Assembly: GCF_003590875.1 (NCBI RefSeq)
Contig: NZ_QYUN01000002.1
Location: forward strand, 1,798,001-1,862,000
Direction of reading: 5' to 3'
DNA length: 64,000 bases
Origin: Noviherbaspirillum cavernae
Lineage (GTDB): Bacteria > Pseudomonadota > Gammaproteobacteria > Burkholderiales > Burkholderiaceae_D
Below the pieces are notes generated by a model. It saw only the letters and a list, made by a program, of their open reading frames with translations, did no database searches and had not been told where the DNA came from. A program made the translations under genes and the position numbers. The stretch's first letter is position 1, and the number at the start of each line of letters is the position of its first letter. Positions 40,247 to 48,644 of the stretch are shown here, piece by piece.

Positions 40247-41194
40247 GTGGAGTTCACACTAATCACCTTGCTGAACGGCATGAGCTACGGGCTCCTGTTG
40301 TTCATGCTCTCGTCGGGCCTGACGCTGATTTTCAGCATGATGGGCGTTCTCAATTTCGCGCATGCGAGTTTCTACATGCTCGGCGCGTACTTCGCGTACA
40401 CGATCAGCACGAAGCTCGGTTTCTGGCCGGCGCTGGTCATTGCGCCTCTGCTGGTCGGCGTCATCGGTGCGATGGTCGAGCGCTACGGCCTGCGCTCGGT
40501 CCACAAGTACGGACATATTCCCGAACTGCTGTTCACCTTCGGCCTTTCCTACGTCATGGTCGAACTGGTGCAACTGATCTGGGGCAGGGCGGCCGTGCCG
40601 TATCCGATTCCCGCGGAACTGGATGGCCCCTTGTTCACGATCTTCACGACCACCTTCCCGATCTATCGCGGCTTCATGATGCTGATTGCATTGCTGATGC
40701 TGCTCTCTGTCTATCTGGTGCTGACCCGTACCCGCATCGGTCTCGTGATCCAGGCTGCGCTGACGCATCCCGACATGGTGGAGGCGCTCGGCCACAACGT
40801 GCCGCGGGTCTTCATGCTGGTGTTCGGCGGCGGCTGCGCATTGGCTGGACTGGCTGGCGTCATCGGCGGCAATGCCTTCGTGACCGAGCCTGGCATGGCG
40901 GCAACGGTCGGCAGCATCATCTTCGTCGTGGTGGTGGTGGGCGGCATGGGCTCGCTGGTCGGCGCATTGCTGGCATCGCTGCTGATCGGCGTGCTGCAGA
41001 CCTTCGCGGTGGCGCTCGACTATTCCTTCCTCAGTGTGCTGTCGAGTTTCGGTGCGAACATCGGTGCTGAAACTTTCGGCTATCCGGTTCTGAAACTGAC
41101 GATTTCGCAGGTGGCTCCGATCCTGCCGTATTTGTTGCTGGTGCTGATCCTGATCTTCAGGCCGCGCGGCTTGATGGGCACACGGGAGGGTTGA
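40247..41194 (+). CDS. livH: HAAT-family ABC transporter permease LivH
   Basis: This 315-residue permease is one half of the membrane channel of a branched-chain amino acid-type importer. It has about eight hydrophobic helices and the conserved SGLTLIFSMMGVLNFAHASFYMLGAY block near the N-terminus. The start is a GTG with AAGGG 9-10 bases upstream. It heads the livH-livM-livG-livF unit with spacings of 1 base, then a 4-base overlap, then direct contact. Given the neighbouring CoA ligase and beta-oxidation genes, the substrate is more likely an organic acid than an amino acid (inference). Confidence 0.9.
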   Translation: MEFTLITLLNGMSYGLLLFMLSSGLTLIFSMMGVLNFAHASFYMLGAYFAYTISTKLGFWPALVIAPLLVGVIGAMVERYGLRSVHKYGHIPELLFTFGLSYVMVELVQLIWGRAAVPYPIPAELDGPLFTIFTTTFPIYRGFMMLIALLMLLSVYLVLTRTRIGLVIQAALTHPDMVEALGHNVPRVFMLVFGGGCALAGLAGVIGGNAFVTEPGMAATVGSIIFVVVVVGGMGSLVGALLASLLIGVLQTFAVALDYSFLSVLSSFGANIGAETFGYPVLKLTISQVAPILPYLLLVLILIFRPRGLMGTREG

Positions 41195-41195
41195 G

Positions 41196-42497
41196 ATGAA
41201 TACATTAACAATGAACAAGACGATTACTTACAAGCCCTTGAATCTGGCGCGCTGGCTGATCTGGTGCACGTTTGCGATCGCCCTGATCGTCGCGCCGCTG
41301 ATTTTCAGCAAGGGCGCGTCGTTATCCCTGCTGTCGCAGATCGGCACCGTGATGATCTTCGGCCTGTCGTACAACATGCTGCTCGGGCAGGGCGGCATGC
41401 TGTCCTTCGGCCACGCGGTGTATTCCGGCCTCGGGGCATTCTTCGCGATCCATGCGATGAACCTCGCGACCAAGGGCGCGATCTGGATGCCGGTGTCGAT
41501 GATCCCGCTGGTGGGTGGCGTGGCCGGGATGTTCTTCGGCATGCTGTTCGGTTACGTGACGACCAAGAAATCGGGCACCACGTTTTCGATGATCACGCTC
41601 GGCATCGTCGAACTGGTATTCGCATGCTCGCTGATGTTCCCGGAGTTCTTCGGCGGCGAGGGCGGCATTTCGACGAACCGCGTGTATGGCGACAAGTTCC
41701 TCGGCATTTCCTACGGTCCGCAGATCCAGGTGTATTACCTGATCGCGTTCTGGCTGTTCGTCAGCACGGTCGGCATGTACGCCTTCACGCAGACGCCGCT
41801 GGGCCGCATCATCAATGCGGTGCGCGACAACCCGGAGCGCGTCGAGTTCATCGGTTATGACACGCAATGGGCGCGTTATCTCACGCTGATCCTGTCCGGT
41901 TTCTTCGCCGGCATCTCGGGTGGCTTGTCGGCCATCAACTTCGAGATCGTGACAGCGGAAAACGTCAGCGCGATCCGTTCCGGCGCGGTGCTGCTGTTCA
42001 CCTTCATCGGAGGCGTGGGCTTTTTCTTCGGCCCGATGATCGGCGCGGTGGTCGGCATTTTCCTGACGGTGATGCTGTCGGATTTCACCAAGGCATGGCA
42101 ACTGTATCTCGGCGTGTTCTTCATCGTCATCGTGATGTTTGCGCCAGGCGGCATCGCCAGCATCATCATGTTGAACCTACGACTGGTGAAGTTCGACAAG
42201 TTCAAGCGCATCTGGCCCGCGCTGTGTGCCGTGTGTGCGGCGGCGCTGGTGGCGCTGATTGGTGTCGTGATGGTGATCGAGATGCTGTATCACCTGACGC
42301 TGGAATCGGTGCATGGCACCACGATGAAGCTGTTCGGCTTCACGGTGGATACCGCAACAACCCTGCCGTGGGCGATCGCGGTCGCGCTGCTGATTGCCGG
42401 CGGATTCGCGTCCTGGCGTACGGGACGGACATATCAACAAGTGTGGGGCGAAGTGAATACCGAAATTGAAGAAACGATTCGGAGGGCCGCAGCATGA
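41196..42497 (+). CDS. livM: HAAT-family ABC transporter permease LivM
   Basis: This 433-residue permease is the second half of the channel. It has the LivM block SYNMLLGQGGMLSFGHAVYSGLGAF and the EAA-like loop around NPERVEFIGYDT. The C-terminal third adds hydrophobic segments beyond the core LivM fold, so it is longer than many LivM proteins. It starts 1 base after livH ends and overlaps livG by ATGA. No disruption is seen. Confidence 0.9.
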   Translation: MNTLTMNKTITYKPLNLARWLIWCTFAIALIVAPLIFSKGASLSLLSQIGTVMIFGLSYNMLLGQGGMLSFGHAVYSGLGAFFAIHAMNLATKGAIWMPVSMIPLVGGVAGMFFGMLFGYVTTKKSGTTFSMITLGIVELVFACSLMFPEFFGGEGGISTNRVYGDKFLGISYGPQIQVYYLIAFWLFVSTVGMYAFTQTPLGRIINAVRDNPERVEFIGYDTQWARYLTLILSGFFAGISGGLSAINFEIVTAENVSAIRSGAVLLFTFIGGVGFFFGPMIGAVVGIFLTVMLSDFTKAWQLYLGVFFIVIVMFAPGGIASIIMLNLRLVKFDKFKRIWPALCAVCAAALVALIGVVMVIEMLYHLTLESVHGTTMKLFGFTVDTATTLPWAIAVALLIAGGFASWRTGRTYQQVWGEVNTEIEETIRRAAA

Positions 42498-43258
42498 GCG
42501 CGTATTCCCTTGAACTGAAAGACGTGCGCAAGAGTTTCGGCAAATCGGAAATCATCCGTGGCGCCAACCTCCAGGTGCCGAAAGGCGAACGCTTCGCGAT
42601 CATCGGGCCCAACGGTGCCGGAAAATCGACGCTGTTCAACCTGATGTCGGGACGCTTCCCGGTGACATCCGGCGACATCCTCCTGAACGGCGAAAGCACG
42701 ATCGGGCTCAAGCCGTTTGAAATCAATCGTCGCGGCCTGTCGCGCAGTTTCCAGATCACGAACATCTTCCATCGCCTGTCCGTGTACGAAAACCTGCGCT
42801 GCGCGGTGCTGTGGTCGCTGGGTTACAAGTATTCGTTCTGGCATCGCTTGAACGGCCTGAAGGATGCACACGAACGTGCCGAATCGGTGCTGGAATTGAT
42901 CGGCCTGAAACGCCGCCGCGACACCTCAGCCGGTCTGCTGACCTATGCGGAGCAGCGCGCGCTGGAAATCGGCATCACGATCGCGGGCGGCGCAGAGGTG
43001 ATTCTGCTGGACGAGCCGACCGCAGGCATGAGCCGTTCGGAATCCGATGCGGCAGTCGAACTGATCCGCAAGGTGACCGTCGGCAAGACCCTGTTGATGG
43101 TGGAGCACGACATGAGTGTGGTATTCGGCCTGGCCGACAAGATTGCGGTGGTCGTCTACGGCGAGGTGATCGCCTGCGACACACCGATCAACATCCGTGG
43201 CAACCAGAAGGTGCAGGAAGCATACCTTGGCGGCCATGCACCGGCGGAGGCGGCATAA
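42494..43258 (+). CDS. livG: HAAT-family ABC transporter ATPase LivG
   Basis: This 254-residue ATPase drives the transporter. Walker A is GPNGAGKST. The signature region reads LLTYAEQRALEIG, a LivG-type variant in which the usual SGGQ is replaced. Walker B is VILLDEPTAGMS, and the H-loop is VEHDM. It overlaps livM by four bases and its TAA stop directly precedes the livF ATG. The signature departs from the canonical LSGGQ, as is usual for LivG. Confidence 0.92.
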   Translation: MSAYSLELKDVRKSFGKSEIIRGANLQVPKGERFAIIGPNGAGKSTLFNLMSGRFPVTSGDILLNGESTIGLKPFEINRRGLSRSFQITNIFHRLSVYENLRCAVLWSLGYKYSFWHRLNGLKDAHERAESVLELIGLKRRRDTSAGLLTYAEQRALEIGITIAGGAEVILLDEPTAGMSRSESDAAVELIRKVTVGKTLLMVEHDMSVVFGLADKIAVVVYGEVIACDTPINIRGNQKVQEAYLGGHAPAEAA

Positions 43259-43960
43259 ATGACAACGATGCTTGAAATCAAGGACCTGCATGCCTTCTAT
43301 GGCAAGAGTCACGTGCTGCACGGCGTCGACATGAACGTGAGAGAGGGTGAAATCGTCAGCCTGCTCGGACGCAATGGCGTCGGACGCTCCACCACCGTGA
43401 AGGCGACCATGGGTCAGGTCAGCGTGACCGGATCGATCCGCTTCAAAGGCGAGGAGCTGGTCGGCCTGAAGGCGTTTGAAGTCGCGCACAAGGGGCTTGG
43501 CTACGTGCCAGAGAACCGCGACATCTTCCCCGCGCTGACAGTTGAGCAGAATCTGATCCTCGGCGAAAAAAAGGGCAAGAAGTCTCGCTGGTCGATCAAC
43601 GACATGTACAAGATGTTCCCCCGCCTGAAGGAACGTCAGCACACGCAGGCCGGCGTCCTGTCCGGCGGCGAGCAGCAGATGCTGACGCTATGCCGCACCC
43701 TGATGGGCGATCCCGACCTCATCATGATCGACGAGCCGACCGAAGGGCTGGCACCGAAGATCGTCGATCTGGTGGCGGAATACCTGAAGGAACTGAAGAA
43801 CCGCGGCATCTCGGTGCTGCTGGTGGAGCAGAAGCTGGCGATCGCGCTGGAGATTTCGCAACGCGTTTATGTCATGGGACATGGCTCGATCGTGTTCGAA
43901 GGCACGCCGCAGGATCTGCGCACCAATACCGCCATCCGCAAGGAATGGCTGGAGGTGTAA
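43259..43960 (+). CDS. livF: HAAT-family ABC transporter ATPase LivF
   Basis: This 233-residue ATPase is the second nucleotide-binding subunit. The signature is LSGGEQQ and Walker B is LIMIDEPTEGLAP; the H-loop area reads LVEQK, as usual in LivF. Walker A is GRNGVGRST, so the canonical Lys is Arg43. This change may reduce ATP hydrolysis at that site or be tolerated, as in some asymmetric ABC pairs. The next gene starts within the livF stop codon (TAATG), so it is part of the operon. Confidence 0.9.
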   Translation: MTTMLEIKDLHAFYGKSHVLHGVDMNVREGEIVSLLGRNGVGRSTTVKATMGQVSVTGSIRFKGEELVGLKAFEVAHKGLGYVPENRDIFPALTVEQNLILGEKKGKKSRWSINDMYKMFPRLKERQHTQAGVLSGGEQQMLTLCRTLMGDPDLIMIDEPTEGLAPKIVDLVAEYLKELKNRGISVLLVEQKLAIALEISQRVYVMGHGSIVFEGTPQDLRTNTAIRKEWLEV

Positions 43961-44550
43961 TGGCTGTCATCGGCCCCGATGTGGTTCTGCGTAATCCTGC
44001 GTATGTGCACGAAACCGCGCACTTGTACGGCAAGGTGACAGTGGAGGAGCATGCGTCGATCTGGATCAACGTGGTGGCGCGCGCCGAGCACAAGGAAATC
44101 GTGATCGGCCGCTATACCAACATCCAGGATTTCGTGATGCTGCACATCGGGGACGCGAGCGACACCATCATCGGCAATCATTGTTCGATCACGCATCACT
44201 GCACCATTCACGGCTGCACCATCGGCGACAATTGCCTGATCGGCATCAACTCGACGATCATGGATGGCTGCGTGATCGGCGATAACAGTATCGTCGCCGG
44301 TCACACCTTCCTGAAGGAAGGCACCATCATCCCGCCGAATTCGATTGTCATGGGTTCGCCGGGTAAAGTGACGCGCACGCAAAACAACTTCGTGCGCAAC
44401 CGGCTGAATGCGTTTTTGTACTTCAAGAATGCGCTGGCTTATGCGTCAAGCGACTATCGTGCCTGGAGCAGCGCTTCCTTTCCCGCCGATGTGATGAAGG
44501 AAATGCAGCGGTTGAACGCCCTGATTGCCGGCGATGAAAGCGCTGGCTAA
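43960..44550 (+). CDS. Gamma-carbonic anhydrase-like hexapeptide-repeat protein (PaaY/CaiE type)
   Basis: This 196-residue left-handed beta-helix protein has a metal site formed by His62 (MLHIGD), His79 and His84 (ITHHCTIHGC), with Arg41 and Gln56-Asp57 in the expected places of the gamma-carbonic anhydrase fold. Isoleucine-rich hexapeptide repeats (IGDN, IGIN, IGDN) are clear. PaaY and CaiE are relatives; PaaY is a thioesterase that clears dead-end CoA esters in phenylacetate degradation. Its overlap with livF by TAATG places it in a transporter operon beside CoA-dependent catabolism, which makes a PaaY-like housekeeping role plausible but unproven. Confidence 0.82.
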   Translation: MAVIGPDVVLRNPAYVHETAHLYGKVTVEEHASIWINVVARAEHKEIVIGRYTNIQDFVMLHIGDASDTIIGNHCSITHHCTIHGCTIGDNCLIGINSTIMDGCVIGDNSIVAGHTFLKEGTIIPPNSIVMGSPGKVTRTQNNFVRNRLNAFLYFKNALAYASSDYRAWSSASFPADVMKEMQRLNALIAGDESAG

Positions 44551-44746
44551 TTTTCCTGCTCCTGTTTTGTGATCAAGATTTCTACGCGGTGTTGCGAAAA
44601 ACACCCATGCAGTCCCGCTTCAGTTCGTTCATGATGCGTGTTGCAAACAGCATGGATATACTTGTCTTCCAGGCAACTGAAGCACGGCATCTCCACTCGG
44701 AGGATGGTCGTTGCCGCATTCATTTCACTGAGGGAGGAGCCAACAA

Positions 44747-45952
44747 ATGTGGACTACATGTGGCCGCGCGCTGCTTTTCTGTGCGCTATCCGTGACTCAC
44801 ACGTTCAATTTCGCACAGACCGATCAAACACTGAAAATCGGCGTCTCCGGACCATTTTCTGGCGGCTCTGCCCCGATGGGCGACAGCATGCGCAATGGCA
44901 TCCGCCTGGCGGTCGAAGAAATCAATAGTGTCGGCGGCATCAACGGCAGAAAAATCGAATTGATCGAGCGCGATGACGCGGCCAAGCCGGATGTCGGCGC
45001 AAAAATCGCGGACGAATTAACGCAAAAGAAAGTTGTTGCCACGATCGGCATCGTCAATACGGGCGTTGGACTGGCATCGATCGACGCGTATCAGAAGGCG
45101 AAAATTCCGCTGCTCGTGGCGGTATCTACCGGCACGATGCTTACGCGCAAATACGCGCCGCCAGCAGCACCGGAAAACTATATTTTCCGCATTTCGCCGA
45201 CGCTCGATCTGGAAGCAAAGGTCGTTGTTGCTGACCTAAAGCGCAAAGGCATCAGCCGTGCCGCGATTCTCGCCGACGCTACCGCATTCGGCCAGGACGG
45301 TCTGAAGGCGTTTCATACGCAAGCCAGAACTGCCGGTATTGCGGTCGCCTTCGAGGAACGTTTCGAGATCGGCGATCAGGACATGAGCGGACAGATCAAG
45401 CGCGCCAGGGCCAGCGGCGCACAAGCGCTTGTCGTGTGGGGCATCGGCCCCGAGCTGGCGGCGATCGCCCGCAACAAAGAGGCGCTCGGCTGGAAAGTGC
45501 CGCTGCTGGGTAGCTGGACGCTGTCGATGCGCAGCTTTATCGACTTGTCGGGCAAGGCGGGGCAGGGGGCGTTGATGCCGCAAACCTTTATCCAGGATTT
45601 CGGCTCCGCGAGCAAGAACAGCTTCCTGCTCGCCTACGAAAGGATATTCAAGACGGACATGATTCCCTCACCCATGAGCGCGGCTCAAGGATACGATGGC
45701 ATGCATTTGCTGTGTCTGGCCATTATTCAGGCGAATTCGACGGACGGCAGCAAGATCAAGGATGCGCTGGAAAATCTGAAAAGCCGCTATCAGGGCGTCA
45801 TTACCAGCTATAACAAACCGTTTTCCGGAGAGGATCATGATGCGATCACGCACAACATGCTGCTGATGGGCGTTGTCGCTTCGGGGCGAGTTGATTATGC
45901 GTACACAGAGGATGAAAAACGGGGCGCGCTGCTGCGAATGAAAGCTCGGTAG
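44747..45952 (+). CDS. HAAT-family ABC transporter solute-binding protein 3 (LivK-like)
   Basis: This 401-residue secreted protein has a signal peptide (about 23 residues) and a Peripla_BP_6 fold beginning LKIGVSGPFSGGSAPMGDSM. It is clearly more distant from the two tandem binding proteins upstream, with a different domain layout near the N-terminus, so it may serve another ligand of the same transporter. The GGAGGAG site 8-9 bases before ATG 44747 is strong. A 196-base gap without a gene precedes it. It is followed by a terminator. Confidence 0.88.
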   Translation: MWTTCGRALLFCALSVTHTFNFAQTDQTLKIGVSGPFSGGSAPMGDSMRNGIRLAVEEINSVGGINGRKIELIERDDAAKPDVGAKIADELTQKKVVATIGIVNTGVGLASIDAYQKAKIPLLVAVSTGTMLTRKYAPPAAPENYIFRISPTLDLEAKVVVADLKRKGISRAAILADATAFGQDGLKAFHTQARTAGIAVAFEERFEIGDQDMSGQIKRARASGAQALVVWGIGPELAAIARNKEALGWKVPLLGSWTLSMRSFIDLSGKAGQGALMPQTFIQDFGSASKNSFLLAYERIFKTDMIPSPMSAAQGYDGMHLLCLAIIQANSTDGSKIKDALENLKSRYQGVITSYNKPFSGEDHDAITHNMLLMGVVASGRVDYAYTEDEKRGALLRMKAR

Positions 45953-45975
45953 AAGAGCGCTGCAACTCCGGAATA

Positions 45976-46009
45976 CCGGCAGAGTCTATTTGTCTGCCGG
46001 ATTTTTTTT
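45976..46009 (+). terminator. Intrinsic terminator after solute-binding protein 3
   Basis: A CCGGCAGA/TCTGCCGG stem with a 9-base loop is followed by a long T-run at 46002-46009. Confidence 0.92.
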
Positions 46010-46020
46010 ATCTTAAAATA

Positions 46021-46048
46021 ATACGATCGTTCTATTTTTGGGTATAGT
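46021..46048 (+). promoter_or_regulatory. TetR-like operator (site C) with -10 before the fused beta-oxidation gene
   Basis: The palindrome ATACGATCGTTC at 46021-46032 has a perfect 8-base core ACGATCGT and symmetric AATA/TATT flanks. A TATAGT -10 lies at 46043-46048, so the palindrome occupies the -35 region. The motif matches sites A and B. The start codon is 64 bases beyond the -10. Confidence 0.6.
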
Positions 46049-46112
46049 TAAGCGTCACAAGAAAAAGCATGTTTTCAGGCTCCTACAGATAACTAATTGA
46101 AAAGGAAGAGAT

Positions 46113-48191
46113 ATGACTGCCGAATACAAGGTCAACGGCGCGGTTGCCATCATTACGCTCAACAATCCTCCGGTAAACGGCCTGGGTCATTCGACCCGCA
46201 GCGCGATTGTCGAAGGCATGAAGAAGGCTCTGGACGACAAGGCCGTCAAGGCGATCGTGATCACCGGCGCGGGCAAGGCATTTTCGGGCGGAGCGGACAT
46301 CAAGGAATTCAATTCGCCCAAGGCATTGGCCGAACCGACGCTGCATACCGTGATCAGCGTGGTCGAAAATTCCGACAAGCCGGTGGTCGCAGCGATTCAT
46401 ACCGTGTGCATGGGCGGCGGACTGGAACTGGCACTGGGCTGTAACTATCGCGTGGCATCGCCGGGTGCGCAAATCGCGCTGCCGGAAGTCAAACTAGGCA
46501 TTCTGCCGGGTGCCGGCGGCACACAGCGCCTGCCGCGCGTGCTGGGACTGGAGATGGCGCTCAACATGATCGTGTCCGGTACGGCAGTCCCCTCCGAAAA
46601 ACTTGCAAAGAGTGCGCTCTTCAATGAATTGATCGAAGGCGATCTGATGCAAGGCGCGCTGGCATTCGCCAACAAGATTGCCGATGTGCGTCCGCTGCCG
46701 AAGGTGCGCGACATCAAGATCGACTATCCGAACCACGAAGCATTCCTGCAATTCTCCCGCAATACCGTCAAGGCAATGTCTGGCCCGTTCCCGGCACCGT
46801 TGAAGTGCGTCGAAGCCGTTGCTGCGGCCGTGACGAAGAAGTTTGACGACGGCATGAAGTTCGAACGCGAGTTGTTTGTGGAGCTGGTGCAGACCACCGA
46901 GTCCAAGGCCTTGCGCCACGCATTCTTCGGTGAGCGCGCAGCCAGCAAGGTGCCGGATGTGCCGGAAGATACGCCGACCCGCGCAATCAAGTCCGCAGCC
47001 GTGATCGGCGCGGGCACCATGGGCGGCGGCATTGCGATGAATTTCGCCAACGCCGGCATCCCGGTCAAGATCCTCGAAATGAAGCAGGAAGCGCTGGACA
47101 AGGGGCTGGCGACGATCCGCAAGAATTACGAAAACACGATGAAGAAAGGCAAGCTCTCGCCCGAGAAGTTCGAGCAGCGCGTCGGCCTGATTACCGGCAC
47201 GCTGTCGTATGAAGAGATCGGCCAGGCGGACATCGTTGTTGAAGCCGTGTTCGAGGATATCGGCGTCAAGGAGCAGGTATTCAAGAAGCTCGACGAGGTG
47301 ATGAAGCCGGGCGCGATCCTCGCGTCCAACACCTCGACGCTCGACGTCAACAAGATCGCCAGCTTCACCACGCGTCCGCAGGACGTGATCGGCTTGCACT
47401 TCTTCAGCCCGGCCAACGTGATGAAACTGCTGGAAATCGTGCGCGGTGCGAAGACCGGCAAGGACGTGCTGGCGACGTCGCTGCAACTGGCGAAGAAGAT
47501 CAAGAAGACCGGTGTCGTGTCCGGCGTGTGCGACGGCTTCATCGGCAATCGCATGATCGAGCAGTACAGCCGTCAGGCAGGTTTCCTGCTGGAAGAGGGC
47601 GCGCTGCCGGAACAGGTGGACAAGGCGGTCGAGAAGTTCGGCTTCGCGATGGGACCGTTCCGCATGGGCGACCTGGCAGGCAACGACATCGGCTGGTATA
47701 TCCGCAAACGCCGGTATGTCGAGAAGCCCGAAGTCACCTATTCGAAGACGGCCGACCTGCTGTGCGAAATGGGACGCTACGGCCAGAAGACCAGCGCCGG
47801 CTGGTACGACTACAAGCCGGGCGACCGCAAGCCGTATCCGTCGCAAGTCGTCAATGACATGATCATCAAGCACTCCGCCGATTGCGGCATCCAGCGCCGC
47901 AAGATCAGCGATCAGGAGATCGTCGAGCGCCTCGTGTACGCCCTCGTCAATGAAGCGGCATACATCCTCGAAGAAGGCATCGCGATGCGCGCATCCGACA
48001 TCGACATGGTGTACCTGACCGGTTACGGCTTCCCGCTGTTCCGCGGCGGCCCGATGTGCTACGCGGATACGGTCGGTCTGCCGAATGTCTTGATGGCGAT
48101 GGCGAAATACGCGAAGGGCCATGAAGGAGAGGCCTGGAAGCCTGCGCCATTACTGGCAAAACTGGCGGCGGAAGGCAAGACCTTCAACTGA
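46113..48191 (+). CDS. Fused enoyl-CoA hydratase / 3-hydroxyacyl-CoA dehydrogenase
   Basis: This 692-residue protein performs two beta-oxidation steps. The N-terminal crotonase domain has both catalytic Glu residues: Glu105 in GGGLE and Glu125 in LPEVKLG. The NAD-binding domain begins with VIGAGTMGGGIA near residue 297, and the catalytic His is His429 in GLHFFSPANVM. A duplicated C-terminal dehydrogenase domain closes it. The arrangement is that of FadB/FadJ and peroxisomal bifunctional enzymes, and it is near the lower end of their size. No thiolase gene is adjacent. It is monocistronic behind an operator shared with alkK and livH, so it probably degrades the same acyl-CoA. Confidence 0.92.
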   Translation: MTAEYKVNGAVAIITLNNPPVNGLGHSTRSAIVEGMKKALDDKAVKAIVITGAGKAFSGGADIKEFNSPKALAEPTLHTVISVVENSDKPVVAAIHTVCMGGGLELALGCNYRVASPGAQIALPEVKLGILPGAGGTQRLPRVLGLEMALNMIVSGTAVPSEKLAKSALFNELIEGDLMQGALAFANKIADVRPLPKVRDIKIDYPNHEAFLQFSRNTVKAMSGPFPAPLKCVEAVAAAVTKKFDDGMKFERELFVELVQTTESKALRHAFFGERAASKVPDVPEDTPTRAIKSAAVIGAGTMGGGIAMNFANAGIPVKILEMKQEALDKGLATIRKNYENTMKKGKLSPEKFEQRVGLITGTLSYEEIGQADIVVEAVFEDIGVKEQVFKKLDEVMKPGAILASNTSTLDVNKIASFTTRPQDVIGLHFFSPANVMKLLEIVRGAKTGKDVLATSLQLAKKIKKTGVVSGVCDGFIGNRMIEQYSRQAGFLLEEGALPEQVDKAVEKFGFAMGPFRMGDLAGNDIGWYIRKRRYVEKPEVTYSKTADLLCEMGRYGQKTSAGWYDYKPGDRKPYPSQVVNDMIIKHSADCGIQRRKISDQEIVERLVYALVNEAAYILEEGIAMRASDIDMVYLTGYGFPLFRGGPMCYADTVGLPNVLMAMAKYAKGHEGEAWKPAPLLAKLAAEGKTFN

Positions 48192-48282
48192 CCGAGGCTG
48201 TCCTTGCACAAGCCCGATGATCGGTGTCGCACGTCATGAAAACGCGCTGACCGGTGACAGCAGGGCTGATGAACCATTGATC

Positions 48283-48313
48283 AAGAAAGCGAGCTTCGGC
48301 TCGCTTTCTTTTT
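48283..48313 (+). terminator. Intrinsic terminator after the beta-oxidation gene
   Basis: A perfect 12-bp stem AAGAAAGCGAGC/GCTCGCTTTCTT has a TTCG tetraloop and ends in TTT. It lies 91 bases after the stop codon; the sequence between holds no supportable gene. Confidence 0.93.
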
Positions 48314-48384
48314 GTCCATCCGAAGCAAGCGGCAAGCACTGGAAACCGCTCTGGGTGCTGACGCACAGCAGGGGCAGCCAGCCC

Positions 48385-48639
48385 AGGTACTTCTCCTTCC
48401 ATTACTCCTCTCATATGCTCCGCTCGTCGGTTGGGGTTGGAATCGGGCCGTATTTTCTGATCGACAAACCACGCAAGCCGAACGGCGAGGAATTCTCTTC
48501 CGTGTCTGCAATGGTTTCAGTCACCGCCGCGTATGCCATTTCGCCAACCTGGAACGCGCGGCTCCTGTGAAATCGGGTTGCGACCTCGTACGACCGGGAC
48601 AGCGACGTGATCCTGTTCGCCTTGGGGTATCGGTTCTAA
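48385..48639 (+). pseudogene. Remnant of an outer-membrane beta-barrel protein gene
   Basis: In one frame this stretch reads SSVGVGIGPYF, then SVTAAYAISPTWNARLL, an in-frame TGA at 48568-48570, then NRVATSYDRDSDVILFALGYRF before TAA at 48637-48639. Alternating hydrophobic strands and the terminal aromatic FALGYRF are hallmarks of outer-membrane beta-barrels. The TGA lies where TGG (Trp) would give a continuous strand. No start codon or signal peptide precedes it, so most of the gene is missing or shifted. It may be a gene fragment decayed after deletion. The remnant ends 6 bases from the convergent fpr gene. Confidence 0.5.
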
Positions 48640-48644
48640 CGGCA

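Noticed and set aside
46494..48122. A 542-codon minus-strand frame opposite the fused beta-oxidation gene
   Set aside because: It is a shadow frame; the plus-strand protein is unmistakable.
46113..48191. Loss of a catalytic Glu in the crotonase domain
   Set aside because: Alignment with mitochondrial enoyl-CoA hydratase places the two Glu at residues 105 and 125, and both are present.
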